NCBI RefSeq assembly: GCF_036417845.1
Contig: NC_089985.1
Location: 25,688,583-25,752,582, forward strand
From: Apteryx mantelli
Lineage: Eukaryota > Chordata > Aves > Apterygiformes > Apterygidae
DNA: 64,000 nucleotides
Direction: 5' to 3'
A model generated the notes under the pieces. That model searched no databases and was not told the DNA's origin. It saw nothing but the letters and a program-made list of their open reading frames with translations. The translations under genes were made by a program, and so were the position numbers. This document shows positions 47,401 to 62,400 of this stretch, in pieces. Numbering within the stretch: position 1 is the first letter of the stretch; the number at the start of each line of letters is the position of its first letter.

Positions 47401-50400
47401 GGGGGGCTTAATAACAGCCCCCCAATACCTACACAAAGATTATCAAGAAGAGGAGCCAGGCAGTCCACAGAGGTGCATACCAGGAGGATATAAGGAGAAA
47501 CTTTTTGATGATATCAAGCAGTGGAACAGGGACCCAGAGAAGCTGTACTGTCTTCATCCTTGGAGGTTTTCAAGACTTGACTGCATAAAGCCCTGAGCAG
47601 TCTCATAGCTGGCCCTGCTTTGAGCAAGAGGTTAGACTAGAAAAGGACAAATGATTATCTATTCTAGTCCCTTCTTTTTTCTCACGTTATCTCCAATAAA
47701 TGGTATTTTAATCATTGCCTTATAGAGTCTGAGTGCCTTTCTTATTGGTATCCATAACAAACACTTGCACCAGTGCATTGCAATGCTCTTCTAGTCTATG
47801 CTGATAATATGGTTTCTTTTTCCCTGTTTACATTATTCCTCATTCAGAACCAGCCAAAGGAATCCAATTGCAAGGGATTTCATAGAATCAGCTGACCTAA
47901 ATTCTGGTGACTTATAAGTTGCCTTTCCCTTATCTTTTATATATCCCTCTGGAATTAGAGTTTGAATTAAATGTAGGTGCTCAATACATCTAATAGCAGT
48001 TGGCAGTCTTTGGTGTTTAATGAAGATTGGTTCAGGCCTCATTAGTCAGGACAGAGCTGATCAGTGTGGCCTAGTCCTAGTGAGCCTGTTAACTGGATGC
48101 CTTTGCTCAGCCTTGGATTTCTGAGTTTGCTTCTAGGCCCAGTTCATACTACAGTACTAATAGAATCAAATTAAATACAAGACATCAATTATACATACAT
48201 TCTTTTAAGTTTGTGATATCAGTTTATTGTTAGCTTTCTATCCAGATGTAATACTGATAACATTAATAACATTACTAACAAGTAACTGCTTATGAGTTTA
48301 CTTGTAGAGCATGTTTTATCTTTTCCAGCTTTTGAGGATGTTCAAATGTGAGTTAGAAACTGTGCAGCATAGTAGAAAGAATATAGATAGCATCATATGG
48401 CATATCTTCACAGACTAATAGATTTGTGCTCATTTCCATTCTTAGGTCAATGTACTGAAAGCGGACCACCTGACAAGATCAGTAAAAGCAGTACAAACTC
48501 ACCTGCAATGTCAGATTCAGAAAAAAGAAGTGGAGAATGATGAATTAAAAGCGAAAATACAGGTCAACATATTTTTATCTTTCTTTCAGTTTATTTATAA
48601 ATTGGTGAAGCCCTACTGTGGTCAGAGGTTAATTCGGATTTGGGAGTTAAGTGTTAAAATATCTCTTGATATCAAACTCTTAATAAAAGAAAAATTCAAA
48701 ACAGTAAAAAACATAAACATTTATAGTCTGCAGAATCTGCATAAACACATTCTCTTAATTGCAAGTTATTTTTTCTGCTTTTTTCAGCTTGTACTGTAAA
48801 CACTCATAGAGAACATCCTGGGGAATGCATCTAAGTGAACACATACAAGTAGTTCTGTTGAAGAGAAGTTATGCACGCATAGAAACATTTGCATTCAACT
48901 GTACTCTCTGGAAGTTAGATAGCTATTCTGAAGCAGTTGTCTAAGCTCCATATATAGTCAATAGAAAGAGATAGCTATGTTACCAGGGTGAGTTGTTATG
49001 ATTTAAGATGAGTGATGAATCACTAACTGTCTCTTTTAATTGACTGTAAAGGAGTCAAAAAACCTCTGTCCTACTAACAGAAACACTTAAGACTAAAGCA
49101 TAACCTCGCTTTGTTTAAGGTAGGTTTAAGGAAATTAATTCCATTTTCTGTTCTAACAAGCAAGAGGTAAATTTGGGCATTTGTAGCAGTTGCCAGTTTT
49201 AGAAGGTAACAAGGAACAGATCCTGTGTCAGGGAGACTGCACCTGTACGTGACCTCCGATTTTAGTATTTGAAACTTGTAAAGAGCACAGGTATAAGTGA
49301 GAAAGTATTGGTTGCAAAATAATGTATTGCTAGTTTCTAAATGTTTTTTCAATAGCATACATCCACTACGGTTGTTAGTATTTGAAGCTGTTCAGGAACC
49401 TACGGCAACTCAGTTTCAGAATAAATCACTTTATGTCTCTATAAACTCTTCATATTTTCTTCTGAAGAAAAATTTGCATTCATGTTTTACTTAGTAAAAT
49501 TATTAGAGTTTGGACAACATTTTCATTAAATGATGTCTGTGTAAAGTAACTTGATCTGTAACTGTGTTTTCACACAATCTTTATTTAAAAGTTTTGTTTG
49601 TTTGTTTTTCAAAAAGTGCTGAAGTTTGTTGCCAGCTCAAATCCTGGTGATGATTTATTATTATTCGGACAAAAACTTGAGGCAGCTTAACCTTATCTTT
49701 ATGAAATTAAGTCTAAATTTAAATTTTCCTGAGCCGCTGAATACTGCCCAAAGCACTCATTCTTAGTGTGAGTGTGACCTCCTGCGGTTATAACAGGGGA
49801 TAACAGCTGTATCAACAACTTGTATCAGCAGTTAAAGAAAGCCATACGTAGACTGAGGTTTTCTGTTTGCTCCATTCATTGACCGTATTTTCCTCCAAGT
49901 CATGTTTTTGTTTTTTTAAATACTATATAAGCATGTATATATGAAAAGTGTTTCCTACATAATTGGTTTTCATATCTGGAAGTAGTACTTTTCCTTCTTG
50001 CTGAGTCCCAGTAATCTGAGACCACCTTTCACATGGCAAACTGCATACATTTTGCATTGATCATGGATAAGTTTTAGGGCCATTATCAGGACCTGTACTG
50101 ACTGATGTCCTCTTAGGTGCATGATAGGGACATTTTATAGCTATTGGCAAATAGCATCATGAATAAAGGTGGCAAATCAATGTAATCACTAGGTGAATGG
50201 TATGTCATTATGATCTTTACTAATGTAGAACACACATTAGGTTAAGTATCAGACTGAGACTCAAATGAAAAAAATCAATGCATGTTTTTATTGTACCTTT
50301 CAATCAGTCTGACAAATCGGGATGTTTATCAGTGACTTGAGACAAATTTATTTACAGTGCTACAAGAAGCTAGCATATTTACTTTGCCATAGTTTGGCAG

Positions 50401-53400
50401 AAGAGTAATAGATGATGTGAATGGAACTTGCACTTGTCTTTATGAAAGTAGTTGTCTGCTGGTACCTTGTTCATGTTATTGATAAACTGTAGCACCTTAA
50501 AAATAATTGTATCTGAGATCCTCCTTGAAGCATAGTCCAGTATTGCTTTTCTTGTATGTCATCATATTGTTTTTTAATGTCTATTATTTTTCCATTCATA
50601 TTTAAATAAAAAGTGATAGGTAGATGAAAATACAAATGTCAGGAAGTTAGAGAAGTCAGCTCCCTGGATTGGGTGGGATCTGTACAACTGCATTCATCAG
50701 ATGTAAAAATCCAGTTAGTTGGAAACATTAAAAGCAATAGAAGTGATTATGTAATGACAGTTGTAGAACCCAGCCCTAATCTAGGTTGCGTTGTATACAT
50801 TTGATAGTGTAAATAAATACATAAAAAATGCATGGAGGCTGCAAAATTAAACACTCAGGAAGTGGTAGATATTAGTTGTCCTTGCAATGTTTGATTTATC
50901 TCCTCGTGCTTAAGGTTTATAATAGCCTGTATTAATTGTATTTGAACAACTTTAATCACTAGGCAAGGCAGCACTTAATCTTTTTTTTTTGCATTTCCTG
51001 TCTCTCTCACTACCCATAGAATACAAAATATAAGGTAATATTTCCATAAGAAATAGTTTCTTCTCTATACAGTTCTGTTTCATTAACAGAGCAAGGCCAT
51101 TATATGCACTGGAAGAAGTCAGAGATCTTGTGAGAAAATAGTATATTGTCATGTAATCACAGAGCATATCATAATGCATATATTCAAGAAGAGACCTCAG
51201 CCTTTCCTAGCTTCTTGACTTAAAAACTTAAATCCAATATCTTAACTTTCATATGCAAATTTCATATGCAGTTATATTGATCTCCAGCCTTAGTTATATG
51301 CATGATCACTGTGTAGATTCAGAGCACAGACTGCTACTACATCAGTGAATATCACTAGTAGCATCTTTAAGGTGTTCTTTACAGAGATCAGTCACTAGGG
51401 GATCATGAAACCACTTTTTTCTCCTCACCAGTTGGTTTAACAGCTCTGCTATGCCTCCAACATTGAAATTCTGCATTCATTTTCAAGAGTATATTATGAT
51501 GGTTAGATTGTTGTCTTCCCCCCTACTCCTACCTTTTATTGTTTCTGCACCTCCTCAACCTCTTCTCTGGCTCATCTTTCTTATGAGTTTCGCTAGCTGT
51601 ATTTCTTCTTTCTTCCTTGTGTACATCCCTTGGCTAGCTCCTTTTGTCAACCGCAAGATTTGAGATGCAGAGACATTAATGCAAACAAGCCACAAGTGTA
51701 ATTGCTATTCCTGATTATGGTAAGTCAAAAGCTGATCCATAAGGTCATGTTTTGAGCAGAGTTGATGTTTATTTGTACCGCAGACCCTAGAAAAGAAAAT
51801 AGCCGAGTGGAAACTTCAAGCTGGGGAATGCAAGCACCAGATTTTAGCCTTAAGGCAAAAAAGTGAGCAAAAGAAGAGCGCTCTGAAAAAAGCAACCAGG
51901 TCCCAGAAACAAAGAGCTGAACACTTTGAAGCAGTTGTGGAAAATATAACCTCCAGAATAAGAGAACGTGTGAGTGGCTACATTGTGAGCAATGTTGTAC
52001 TGTATTGTTTTAAAATGAAGACTTAGGAGACTTTCACCTTTAGAAAACAGGAAAAGTTGGTTGATCATGCTATGCTTCTATTTTTTTTTTTTTTCTCCTG
52101 GGTTAAGGAAAAGGTTGATGTAAGTGACATGCAATTTATTACTACATTTGTGGTCCTTGTTTTGTTAAAATTTAGTGAATGTCTTAAACCATGAGGTTAT
52201 ACACTTCAAACTGTAGTAAATATGAGGAGTCTCATCAGCTTTCAGTTATACCTCTCCTGATCTTCCTATTAGACCTTTGTGGAGGTACAGTGACTAAGCT
52301 CAGAAGTACAACACAGTAGTTGAGTTAGTGTACTTTCAAGATAGCATGTATTGCTTAATCACCCATACTTCTTTGAGGAACTTAACCAGATTATGCATTT
52401 CTTATATAGCTATTATTTTTCATTCATAAAAAGTTTTGGCAGAATTTGATTTTGCTATTAATTTATATAATTTCTATATTTTAGAGATGTATTGCAGACA
52501 GGTATTTTTGTCATAAGAAAAGATTTTCATCTTGAATTTTGAAATATTTATGTGTTCTACGGTTGATATACAGTAGCAGTGTTTAACTGTGGCTCTGCTT
52601 TAAAAGTAATTCTGTATTTAGACTTAATTTTTTTTAAATGGGTATAGTTTTGTTTGTTTTCTTTTGAGACAAGAAGACAAAATTTACATTGCTTTGTACT
52701 ATGTAGATCCAGTTACATCTGGCTTATATTCAATACTTCTTATGTTTAGAAGATTTTGTAGAATTAGATGGCATTCTTTAATGGCATTCTTATGTTACAT
52801 CATTTATAATTCATGTATTTTCCAGGAAGTCAAACTGTCTGAGATACTGTCCACTTCCAATGTCTGGAAAAAACAGCATGATGAGATGGTAGAAGAAAAG
52901 ACAATGTTAGAAATTCAAACAGAAGATCTTAAGAAGTAAGTTAAACTGCTGATGGTCTATTTTTTAGTGCTGTAGTCTCATAATAATCTTGATATTTAGT
53001 TGTGTAGTACTCAGTGTTGACGTGTAAACAAGTTTATGTATGTCTTCATATTTTAAACTTCTGAGCAGAATTTAAAAGTTGGAAAATAGAACAAATTTAA
53101 GAATTTTAGCCATCTCTTTGCTGTATTTCACAACCTTTCTGTAACTTCAGTCTCCCATACAAGTAAGGAATGTGTTCTTTCCCCTGTGTACTTCCTATCA
53201 ACCTAGGGTTGCCAGTAGCTACTATGCTGTCTCCTGCAAATCATTTGTTTACTAACTGATTCAACAGTAACAGCCTGAGTGTTAATCCTTGCCTCTATAG
53301 CAGTATAGAAGAAGCTCCTCACTTCAGCTTCCAGTTTCTACTGCAGACCAATGGCAGCAAAATATACCAGTTCCACTAATGGCTTACCCCACTAACTCTA

Positions 53401-56400
53401 GAGTGTAGAGTGGGGTTTCCCCTCAGATGCTCAATTTATTCTTGTACTGGCAGGCAATACAAAACTATCCAATCTTAATCCAACTACCCAGTCACATCTT
53501 AATGTACACAAAGGAAATGCCATTTTCTTTAGCAGACAGTGAGAAATATCCTTTTACCTTTTCTGTGGGTAGAAATATGTACTTCAAACAAGCAGAAGAA
53601 AGCAGTAGGTGCCTTTATGCTAGGTCTGGGGCAGAATATATGTTTTATAAAGAACTTGATTCATGCTCAAATGCATAATAGCTCACATTAATTTGGCTTG
53701 GGTTTTATTTTTGTTTCAAAAACCTAATTTTTATGAAAATATTTTCAGTGTATTTTAAAATTTAAGATAAGAACAGGCACATGAGGTTAGACCAGAAATC
53801 TGTGTAGCCCACCGTTCGTCCAGTGTCTATAAGGAGGCATCTAGAGAAGAATAAGAAAAGGGAGACATCTATGATACTTGCCTCACGTACTTTTTCTACT
53901 TCCAACTGTTTTTTCCTGTTTTTATTTTAATTGAAAATATATCTTTTCTTGAAATGTAACATTCTAACAAGACCTGTAATACTAGGCAGTATATGGTTAA
54001 CTAAAGAGCAAAACATATTTCATTGTTTAGCTTTATTTGCTCAAAAAACAAATGGTATAAAGCAGAATTTGTTGCTTTTAATAATGGGAAGTGCTATTCC
54101 TAAGCTCTTTATAAATGTTCCTTGTAGGATATTATCTGCTAACCCTTCTAAATTCCGTATTGTATAGTGTGTATATGCATAGTTGCCTTGGAAATATGTT
54201 TGTGTGTTCTAACTAATAAATTTATTTGCAATTAAGCTAGGTCCACTTGTTGGGTATTTAATTGTACCACATCTCTCTTTTGGAGGACTTTCTATTTCAA
54301 TAGTTACTGCTTACTTGGGATGTTTAAATGTGTTCTCCCTTGTTTTCTTGTTTTTTGTGTGTTTTTAAAGAAATTTGAAATAAGATCCATGAAGGAGTAT
54401 ATAGTAAAGTACAATTTAATCTGTGTAATGCAACTTTTGGAAGCGTTATGTGTGAATTATGCAGAAGGTTTTGCTTATCTAACAAGGCAGATTACAAGCC
54501 TTTTGGAAGATCTGAAAAAAAAGGAGGAGTGCAGAAGAAACTCAAATGAGGAAATTCTTGCCAAGCTAAGTTCCGTTAGCTCTGAAAATGAAAACATTAA
54601 CCTGGAAAATGAAAAATTAAAGGTGAGATTATTATAAATCACAGTGGAACAACTCTGCATTTCTGATACATTCATAAAGTAACCCTATTAGTTCCCTTTT
54701 GGCTTTCTGTCTAGAGATCCCAAACCTGAAGAATAAGTTTTGCCATCCAGTACGTGAAAATGAGACATTGAAAATTTATCAGAGGAAACCTATGGCAAAG
54801 CTAAGAACAGGACTATCTGCTTAACCACTATTCCCTTTATTTTAATATCAGTAGCTACAAAATTACTAAACTAGAAACTATTCTTTTTAATTTGAAAGAA
54901 GGTTTTATAAACGTAAGAACTGAGTTCAGCTTGATAACTATTTTCAATTTTTAAAGGATTTACAGTTTTGTGTTGTATTTATCCTTCATAGTAACCATCC
55001 TCCTGAACTGGCAAATGAACTGCAGACTATCATTTTAATTGACAGGACAAATAACTTTTTCACTCTTTTTAAGGTCTGCAGTTCATTTGATAGTAATATA
55101 ATATTGTAGATTGTGTTCTATTTTAATAACACTCTTAAAATTTTTATTTTTTCCCTGTTTTAATAAAGGCTTCCCTTGCTGTGTTGAAAACCAGTACTGT
55201 TTCTGTTGAAACTCAACTGCTAGACCTGCAAGAAAAAGCAAAGCTTCAGGAAAACCTTGTTGAACAGTGTAAAAATCAGGTGACTAGCATATTTGAACTG
55301 TTCAAGTATAGGTTTTAGATCTATAAACAGTTTTGAGGAAATGATAAAGATTTTGCTTGTAATAAAACAGATTTGTTGTAGTGGTCATTGTAATACTGCT
55401 GTAACATTGAGGATCATAGGAGACAGTACCATTACAAATCATATCCAAGAGTAATATCAACACCTTTGCTAGTACGCATAACCCTTATTGAACTGAGTGA
55501 TCTTGTTGAAGCCAACAGAACTGATTGCATACTTGCTTAGAAAAGGTTTGCTTCCTAATAAGCAAGTTGGCAACACAGTAAAATCGGTTTAAAAAACTAA
55601 ATTTCAGTCTGAAGTCTTTACTGGTTACTTTTCAGTGATATTTTACCTCTCATCACTCGTATCTGTATTTTCAGATTCCTAAGAATAGTAAAACAGTGTT
55701 AAAGTATCATTCTGAGAGTGTCCTTATTTACATAGGAAAACACCAGGAATAGGTGCAAAACAGACTTAAAAATGTGCTTTTTATCAATTTCTATTTTGTG
55801 TTTGGCTTTGTTTTTAGAGAAGACATTTAAGAGCAATAACTGAAAGTTTTATGTATTTCTGCTATAGTATAGGCCCCATTTCACTGACTGTCCTCACACC
55901 TCTTTTTTTGAAATCACTGACAAGAGAAAAGACTTGTCACAAACTCTGAAGTGCAACCGGTGTGCCTTGTCCATGGCACACAGCACCGCAGTTAGCCTTT
56001 GCCAGCTGTAAGATGGGGGTTGTAGTTGCAGGGAAGAGCCAACCTTAACAAGTAAGTAGGCTGAAATTCCCTAGTCCCTGGCTTTGGTGACTCTGGGTGG
56101 GGACTGTCATTGTCTGATACTTGTTATTGTAGGAGAGAAGAGTGAGTCATGCTGGCTCCTTCTGTAGCACAACTGTAGCTCATTCTCCACTGTTGAAAAC
56201 TAAATGGTGATAAAAGGGCTTGTTAGGTTGTGGGGGGTGTTAACATTCAGTTTTCTTCTTTCAGACTATTTCATGTTACATGAATCTGCCAAATTGGAAT
56301 AGATTTGAAAAAAAGGGAAAACATTAATACAATTATCATTTCATTATGACAGAATAGACTCTGGTGCTTTCTTGTTCTGTTTGGCTCATGACAGGGAGCC

Positions 56401-59400
56401 TCTACTCCAGTATAATGCATATGAACATCTAAAAGTTGGTGTTTGGTGTAATGGCATCAGTGTGTTAACTAAATTGGCTTTTCTGCACTCTTGCCTCCAA
56501 ATGCTCTGTTCTTGCTCTCTAGCTGATTGTCTCCCATTTTATATTTGCTGTGGTGGGTAGGATAATGAAAATAAATAACTTCATATGATGACAAAGACTA
56601 AGATTATATTTAGAAATTAAAGGTTTTCCTTTCTACTTGATAACAATGTTTCTATATTTTACAGTTTAAAAAAAGAACTTTTGAAAATATATATAAAAAT
56701 ATGTTGTGTCCTAGGTGCAAAAATTACAAACAGAAGCAGAAGAACTGAAATCTAGATATGAAACAGTATTAAATGAAAACAAAACAATAAGAGAAACCAA
56801 ATGCGTAGAAGTCGATAAGGTAAGTTTTGCAGGGTTAAAGTATGCTTCTGCACAATTCTGTAGAACATTGTTTCTTCATATGTTGTTGTGATCCACTCAT
56901 TAGGAGTCATAAGGTACTGTCTCTCTTCCTTTTTCCTTTTTCCATCTATAAAACTGAATTTAAGTGCATTAAATGTTTCCCTAAATCTTGCTTGTGAGCA
57001 GTTGTGGATTTTTTGGATACTACACAATTGCAAACAGGTGAGAAATGTTTTCTAGAATAGTGACTAAGAAGTTATTAACTAAGGATTGTCACTTTAGAAT
57101 TTGAGAATCCTTTCTACTGCTTCTAAAAATAAGATTTTGTTGTTGATTTTAAAGCTAGATCTCTCTACGGAAAATCTGTAGAAAAAACATTGGGTGGGGA
57201 AGGCAACCTACTGTAAGACTTTGTTTTGCGATATAAGTTGTTCATTTGAACTAGCAGTTGAAACAGAGAGTCCATACATGGACTAATTTTAAGTTTTTTC
57301 AGCAGGTGGAGCTGAATACTGGAATATAGGTAGCACTTTCACAAGCACCAGAATACAAAAAATTGATAGGATAATCAATTTCCTCAGTGCCATTGCTCAT
57401 CAAAATACCTATTTTTTTAAGCAGTGAAACTGAGGCAAGGACAGGTTTTGTATTGCCTGCCATGGTTTTATAGAATAGGATCAGTCCTCACAGTGAAGTG
57501 TCCTGGATATTTATTTTATTTCACACTAACTTTATTCATTTTTCCATAATTCAGATGTAGAATGGAGTTTTTTGATCCCATAAATAATACTTGCAGAGCA
57601 TTGTGAGTGGCTTTTTGTGGCATTAGTTGTTGCCCTCTTTTCAAATACTGCAATAATTGTGTGGTCAGAATTTCTCCTGTAAGCTGCTTAGCTTGTTTGT
57701 ATGCCTTCTTGCAAAATGTATTATGACTTTAAAAAAAAACGGGGTTTTGCTCAATAGTCTGCTAAAATTTGCATGACTTTGTAAATATTTACCATCAGTG
57801 TTACTGAGTCTTTAAAAAAGAGAGGGAAATTTCTCCAATGGTGAACTTGTAACCTTGTCAGTATTTTATAGAATAGGTAACGTTATGTAACATGTAGAAT
57901 TTCAGATTTATTACTTACATGGAAAGCCATCAAGTATTACAACAATTAATTTATGGTTTTTCACTTACATTTTTCTCCTGTGATGCTAACATGCAGGTGA
58001 GGGGCAAAATGGAGGCTGACTTAAAGGAGTTAGAACATGTTCATGACTTGCTGAAAGCAGCTGAAGAAAAGCTGCAAGAATATCAGGAAAACCTTATGTC
58101 CTGTCAAAAGATCCATGCACAGAAGTGCAGAACTCTTAGGGAGCTGCAGGTTCAGGTGCTAAGAACATAGTTTTTAAAGATAAGTAAGAAAATTTATGTG
58201 TAAGAAAGTCTTTGGAACACTTTTTTTTTCCTTTTAGTGCTTGTAGCTGTTGTACCCTTCCCTGTGTTATTTGCTTCATAAAGCAAAAGCCCCTCCTGCA
58301 GAAATAGCACAATGCAAATAAAGCTATTGCCAAATGTATTTAGGCAGATTCAGTATGTGACAGGAAAGTCTGGTACTTATATTTGCTTTTAGATTCTGTG
58401 TCTTTTAAATGAGTAAGTCCTTGATCCTTTTGAATAGCTGTGTCATGAGAAATGTTGCAGAATTCTTCCTTGGAAATAGATGTACAATTCTGATGATTGT
58501 TTGTATCTAGAGGAATAATTTAATTCCACATTCATTCCATCTTTTTAATGCGTATTTTAAAAACCAGACAATATTTGCTCAGAGAAATACTTATAGGTAT
58601 ATTTTTGATGCTGTGAAACTTTAACATTTTAATGCTTATATTGTACTGATAACATACAAAACAAAAATATGCTTTGATAAGCTAAATTCTGGTTATTTCT
58701 TGTATTTTCTTTTTGAAGCCTGAGTCTGAATATTCCTTACGTTTTATCTATTTCATTTTTAAAACTAATTAAAATAGATTGTTTTGTGTATGAACATCAA
58801 TTTATATGGTACGGCTAGTTTTTTTATTATTATTAATGTGCTTTGAAGTAGAAGAGAATACTCTGCCAGGATAACTGATGAAGATGTTTGAATCAGTGGA
58901 AGAGGAAAGGGGTTTGATCTTCTTCCTGTATCGGTTAATCAGTGGGGAAAACTTACCTTGGCTTCAGCTGAAACAGAATGAGTCTCTATGTGTCCCTACA
59001 GACTTTATATGCCTATTAAAAATAGCACTGCCTTTTGTGTTAAATTTCCTGTCAAGATCATCTTATAGCATCAAATAGCATCAAAATCTGTTCTTGTTGT
59101 ATCTTACTGAACACTCATACCAGGAATGCTCATAAGCTCATAAATCAATCTCTGCCTGGGAAAGCATTTAAGCAACAATCAATTTTGAGGTACATATATA
59201 AAGTTAAGTATGTAATTTTAATCTAACTGTAGGTTTTCCTGACAAAACGCAAAAAATTTCTTAAGTATAGTGGAGTAATTGTGAATGTAACCGCTAGTCT
59301 GGTGGAACAACTAATTTGAATAAATAGCAGTTAGATTTTGGTGTTAAATCTTTGTGATGTCCTTCAGAGAGTCTGATCTGGTCCTTGATCCTGTGATGCT

Positions 59401-62400
59401 GGATAGGGGGAAGACAGTTTGGCTTCCCCCTTTTTTTTCTGCTTCAGCTACTGATTGTCTTTTTTGATTATAAATATTCACCACTTTCTGATATCCTTTG
59501 TCAATGCTAAGCTGTTCTTCTGTAATAACAACTGTATATATTTCTTTTGTGGGGTTTTTTTGTTTGTTTTTTGTGGGTTTTTTTGCTTCATGTGATTGTA
59601 GTGTGAGGAAACTCCTTTTAAAAAGGAATTTAAAGCTTAAGAGTCAAAGTTTGCAGTGAGGTAGACCTGGCCAATACAAAAGTCTGCATGGGCACTATGA
59701 GAGTCTTGTTTGGATTTCACTTTTTTGCATAGCAGGTCTTCATTCTAAGTGTTTACCCAAAGTCTGCTACTTTGATTGTATTTTATTTGTTTTAAATACA
59801 AGATAGGGTTTGCTTGCTTTTGCAATTATGTTGTTTGATTGGATTTTAAGAAGTGAGTTTACTTTGGTCTGTAATATCCTGACTGTCGGTCTCTTGAGTG
59901 GAAAGGAATTATTATTTTCACAGGAGGAAGACAATATAGCTTTCTTGGCCAGTCATTCCTTGGAAGAAGAAAACTGTAACATTCGGAAGAAATATGAAGA
60001 TCTTAAAAGGTAACTTTTTTTTTTAATGTGATTTCAATTTTTTTTTATGTCTTTCTTGCTATAATGAAGTGTAATACATTAATGTCTTTCGCATAAAGGC
60101 AGTTAGAAAAGATGGAATTTCAAAATGAAGAATTTGCTAATCAGCTCACAAAACAAGATGAGAGTCTTCAGTGCAGTAAATTGCAGCTTAAAGAGAAAAT
60201 TGCAGAGTGTGATGGTTTAGCCAGACAACTGGAATCTGCTTTGGAGGAAGGGAGAAAAATGGTACTGATGGTTTAATATGTCTATTAATCTTACTTGCAA
60301 TTTTCTATTTAGAAATAAAAAATAACCTTAAAAAAAATATGCTTGAGAAGGAAAGATGGGACAAGATTATTTTGCATATAGGAAGCAATGCTGAAAAGCT
60401 TACCTGCTGGAAATTCTGCATGTTTCAATATGAATTGCACAATTCAACTTCTTGGTGGAATCCTGATACTATTGAAATTAATGACAAAGTTCGGTGGAGC
60501 AATGTTTTGCTATTGTGTTTATCGACAAATCAAATAAAATGCTTTAACCACCTAATATTTAAATCCACACATAAAGCAAAAAGTTTCAGAATAAGACGTA
60601 ATCTTGCCTTTTTCTCATATACTTTGGAATGTGCAAGCCACAAGGAAGTGTTGAAATCTTTCTAATTTTAGAGTAAGGCTTTGCACACTTTTAATATTAA
60701 GCAGAGATATGACATTTGCAGAAGGGTTACAAACTAAATCATATGGGCAAGGAAATGTAGTATATAGATTACTGTGAATTATATTAATCAGAAAATATGT
60801 ATGAAGCTGTAATTCCCCTCTCAAACTAATCATATTGAAATTAACTATCTGAATTTTCTCAGTACTATCTGGGGGCATTGTTTGGTTTTGAAAAAATCTC
60901 AAGTTTGGTGCATTTATAAATGAATTACCAAGATGTCCCCCTCTCATTATTATGTTTTATTCCAAATTGAAACTAGGTCGAATTCAGTCAGAATGCTTCC
61001 CAGGTTTGTTTAATTTCTGTGAAGTGAGAAATGGTGGGAAATAGCTGAAGAGGAAATAGAGATATTAATGATTACAGGAAAGTTATTTGTTCTGAGCTTT
61101 AAGTGAAAGTAAATATACATCATTTTCTCTCTCATTACCATTATAGGTATCTGAAGAAATGGAAAAAATGTTGTACAAGCAACAAGCCCTTCAGACAAAA
61201 ATGCTAGTTCTTGAAACTGAATTAAGAGAGAGAGAAGAAGAGAAAAAACAACTTCTCTGCATGTTTCATCATGTGAGTAAATAATGCTGGGGTTTTTTAC
61301 GTAATAATTTACATAAAATTCCTTTAACTGAACAATACGTTTTTAATGGAATTGATACATACATTAGAGAATAGCAAATTAACTCAACTTGACAATGTAT
61401 TTTGTATATTGACATTACCATATGACCAATCTGTCTTACAAAATCGCTGGAAGAAGATTGAGTTTACACCTCTTATTCAGTCCAGTTTTGCCAGCAAGGC
61501 TGCTCTAAGTTCAGTAAGCTTACCTAGATTTGAGTAAATGGATAACAGTTACATAACAACATAGTGGTACTTTTCTGAGTTGATATGGAAATCTGATCTT
61601 ACTGGAATTTGTGAAAAGCAGTCAGTTTATTAGCATGTTGCATGTACATAGTAACTAAGCAGATGTTCTGATTTGGAAAGTGTCAAGCCTTTAAATGCCT
61701 AGGACTTGATAAGTTGACACTTCCCTTCTTAGACTGTGGCTCTGCTGAATAGATATTTTGGATGGTTAATATTCTTTGAAAATCTAACAAACCAAAAAAT
61801 GGTTATGTCTGATTTCTTTTTTAACTAATCCAGAAAATTGCAGAACATTTTCTGCTAATACCATGGAAGACATGTCTGAATTCCCTAAACCAGTGATGGC
61901 GTATCATTTGTTTTAATCAAAGTTTTGATAGTTAGAAATTTGTCCTGTGATCAGTGATAATAAGCTATGACACTATTTAAAATCAAATTAAAGACACTAA
62001 AAAGATATATTATTCTTCCCCTGGACTCTCAACAAGTGAGAGGAAGTGAGTGGAAGCAAAACCTACTGTTTTATGAAAGAGACTTTGGGGCTTTTACACT
62101 CTGAAGCTGGTTTAGTTGCTGGGGATAGCAAACCTATCAGCAGATCTTCTTTGTTCTTCAGAAATCCTTTCCACAGATGATACACATCTAATTTGAGGGT
62201 CCAGAATCTGCTCAGGTCTGACTAGTTAAGTATATACCCAGAATATATGCTGATATCTGTTGGAGTCATAACCCTTTCTGTCTTTTCCCAGGTGAAAACT
62301 ATTTTTATAGAAGGGGATAGAAAAGAAAGATAATGATCTCATTTTAAGATCTGGATCAGTTAAAACACCATTCTCATCTCAAGGAGGCAGAGTCAGAATA

